A DNA stretch of 64,000 nucleotides. It comes from Allomuricauda sp. GTDB taxonomy: Bacteria > Bacteroidota > Bacteroidia > Flavobacteriales > Flavobacteriaceae. Under the pieces are notes generated by a model. That model was not told where the DNA came from and did no database searches. It saw only the letters and a list, made by a program, of their open reading frames with translations. Below, piece by piece: positions 62,814-64,000 of the stretch (position 1 is the stretch's first letter; each line of letters opens with the position of its first letter). Location of the stretch: NCBI GenBank assembly GCA_003712125.1, contig RHLF01000001.1, forward strand, positions 744,001 through 808,000. The letters are read 5' to 3'. A program made the translations under genes and the position numbers.

Positions 62814-63830
62814 TCATTCCAAAACAGAATAGTCTCCAATGCTAATGGTTTTAAAATCACCATCATATTTTACAAAATTACCAATCATGGCATTATCCAG
62901 ATTGGCATTTTTAATTTGTGTTTCATTTTGAATGATGCTGTTTTTAATCGTAGAGTTTTCGATTGTAGTCCCATTTCCAATTGAAACATAAGGTCCAATT
63001 TGTGTATTTCTTAAAACAACATCGTCTCCAATAAAACAGGGCTCGATAATGGTCGCCTTATCCAGGGTCACCGAATTGGACACCAGATTTTCTCCATCAT
63101 GGCTTAAAAAGCCAAGCATCTTTTGATTGGTTTCAACGGTCACGTTTTTGTTCCCACAATCCATCCACTCATCAACCTTTCCCGTCACAAATACCTTTCC
63201 ATCTGCCATCATCCTTTTGATCCCATCATTAATCTGATATTCTCCGCCATTTATGATGTCATTATCTAAGACGAATTGCAGTTCGTTTCTTAACACCGCA
63301 ACATCCTTAAAATAATAAATACCGATTACCGCTTGATCGCTTATGAACTCGGAAGGTTTTTCAACGAGCTCTATGATCTCGTTCCGTTCATTCAGATTGA
63401 CCACCCCATACGCCTCAGGATTATCCACTTTTTTGGTCCAAATTACGCTATCGGCCGTTTTGTCTAGGTTGAAATCTGCACGAATCAAGGTGTCGGCATA
63501 TGCTATTACCGCCGGACCCGAAAGTGATGGCTCGGCACACATAATGGCATGACCGGTACCCTTTGGATCCAATTGCCTGTATATACTAGGTTTTGCACCC
63601 AAGCTTTTTGCAAGGGATTCAAGGCTTGCAACAACGTCCTCACCGAAAAATGCCGGGTCGCCCAAAATGAATGCAATTTCTTCAATGGGCTCACCCAATA
63701 CTTTGGCAATATCGCTAACTAAACGATGCACAATTGGCTGCCCTGCAACCGGTATCAATGGTTTTGGCACGGTCAAGGTATGAGGTCGTAGTCGTGAGCC
63801 GCGTCCTGCCATTGGAACAATTATCTTCAT
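62814..63830 (-). CDS. Sugar-phosphate nucleotidyltransferase with hexapeptide-like tail
   Basis: This 338-residue enzyme has the nucleotidyltransferase N-terminal motif MKIIVPMAGRGSRLRPHTL, PKPLIPVAGQPIV, and the DT-type site YADTLI. It is related to glucose-1-phosphate thymidylyltransferase and GlmU-type enzymes that build NDP-sugars. The C-terminal ~70 residues (VVLRNTQIGPYVSIGNGTTIENSTIKNSIIQNETQI in parts) show hexapeptide-like turns of a left-handed beta-helix. The substrate is uncertain. It belongs to the conserved run ending in dut. Confidence 0.9.
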   Translation of the reverse strand: MKIIVPMAGRGSRLRPHTLTVPKPLIPVAGQPIVHRLVSDIAKVLGEPIEEIAFILGDPAFFGEDVVASLESLAKSLGAKPSIYRQLDPKGTGHAIMCAEPSLSGPAVIAYADTLIRADFNLDKTADSVIWTKKVDNPEAYGVVNLNERNEIIELVEKPSEFISDQAVIGIYYFKDVAVLRNELQFVLDNDIINGGEYQINDGIKRMMADGKVFVTGKVDEWMDCGNKNVTVETNQKMLGFLSHDGENLVSNSVTLDKATIIEPCFIGDDVVLRNTQIGPYVSIGNGTTIENSTIKNSIIQNETQIKNANLDNAMIGNFVKYDGDFKTISIGDYSVLE

Positions 63831-63869
63831 ACTAAAAGTTTCTTGTTTAAGCGTTAAAAGGTTTTTGTA

Positions 63870-64000
63870 TTATTTTGTTCCGGTGCTGCCAAAACCCCCT
63901 GTGCCCCTATCCGTAGAAGATAATTCTTCAACTTCAATCCATTCGGCACGTTCGTGTTTTGCAATGACCAACTGGGCAATACGCTCCCCATTTTCGATGG
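63870..64000 (-). CDS. dut: dUTP diphosphatase, 3' end only in window
   Basis: Only the C-terminal ~43 residues are visible, from the window edge to the TAA at 63870: [18 protein letters not shown] and the flexible-tail motif GTGGFGSTG that closes over the nucleotide in trimeric dUTPases. Dut hydrolyses dUTP to dUMP and keeps uracil out of DNA. Its presence next to the nucleotidyltransferase is typical of Flavobacteriaceae. The 5' part lies outside the window. Confidence 0.93.
   Translation of the reverse strand, partial: IENGERIAQLVIAKHERAEWIEVEELSSTDRGTGGFGSTGTK

Overview
The window is chromosomal DNA of a member of the Flavobacteriaceae (Bacteroidetes), most likely a marine genus of the Muricauda/Maribacter type. 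The evidence is a gliding-motility lipoprotein (GldH), a secreted protease with a type IX secretion C-terminal tail, many SPII lipoproteins, flavobacterial families (DUF2480, DUF3078, DUF4292, HU-CCDC81/SPOR, RicT-GldH pair), the three-subunit SdhCAB with a fused cytochrome b, and promoters of the Bacteroidetes form (TTG, about 18-23 bases, TAnnTTTG) before sdhC, recA, trpS and the suf operon. The genus is inference. The window is gene-dense and mostly housekeeping. I saw no rRNA, tRNA, CRISPR array or transposase.

Layout. 1-2.6 kb: haem genes hemF (5' end outside the window) and hemB flanking a PhzF-like gene. 2.9-4.7 kb: a DinB-type gene and a small ORF, divergent from a WYL-domain regulator, with two identical-arm palindromes between them. 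4.7-14.5 kb: serine hydrolase, CBS-domain membrane protein, alkyltransferase, exonuclease, secreted subtilase, EEP-family nuclease and hflX. 14.8-23.0 kb: a long minus-strand suf operon (sufA-like, sufB, sufC, sufD, an inserted outer-membrane barrel gene, sufS, sufE, sufT-like) followed by DUF2480 and DUF3078 genes. 23-36 kb: two large lipoproteins, thiL, brnQ, an aminopeptidase P, a sortilin-like BNR protein, and a rimK/aspartoacylase pair. 36.5-40 kb: sdhCAB with its own promoter and terminator. 40-49 kb: vsr-like nuclease, aminotransferase, a 35-residue small ORF, CoA-transferase, PBP1A, gldH, ricT, trhO. 49.3-53 kb: recA, then an ECF sigma factor with a putative anti-sigma protein that seems to span both membranes. 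53-64 kb: plsC, trpS, a broken dprA, and the conserved run SPOR protein, thioesterase, EnvC-like, DUF4292, TPR, nucleotidyltransferase, dut.

The most striking feature is at 54.8-58.2 kb. A complete three-gene restriction-modification cassette (XRE controller, PD-(D/E)xK-like endonuclease, gamma-type N6-adenine methyltransferase), clearly AT-richer than its surroundings, sits inside dprA. The first ~111 codons of dprA remain on one side and the last ~64 on the other. The whole Rossmann core that loads RecA on single-stranded DNA is absent. A DNA-uptake gene has thus been traded for a DNA-restriction system. The controller gene has a perfect inverted repeat overlapping its own -7 element, so autoregulation by promoter occlusion is likely. 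The second notable system is the sigma/anti-sigma pair at 50.9-53 kb, which resembles the dual membrane-spanning anti-sigma factors known from Bacteroides.
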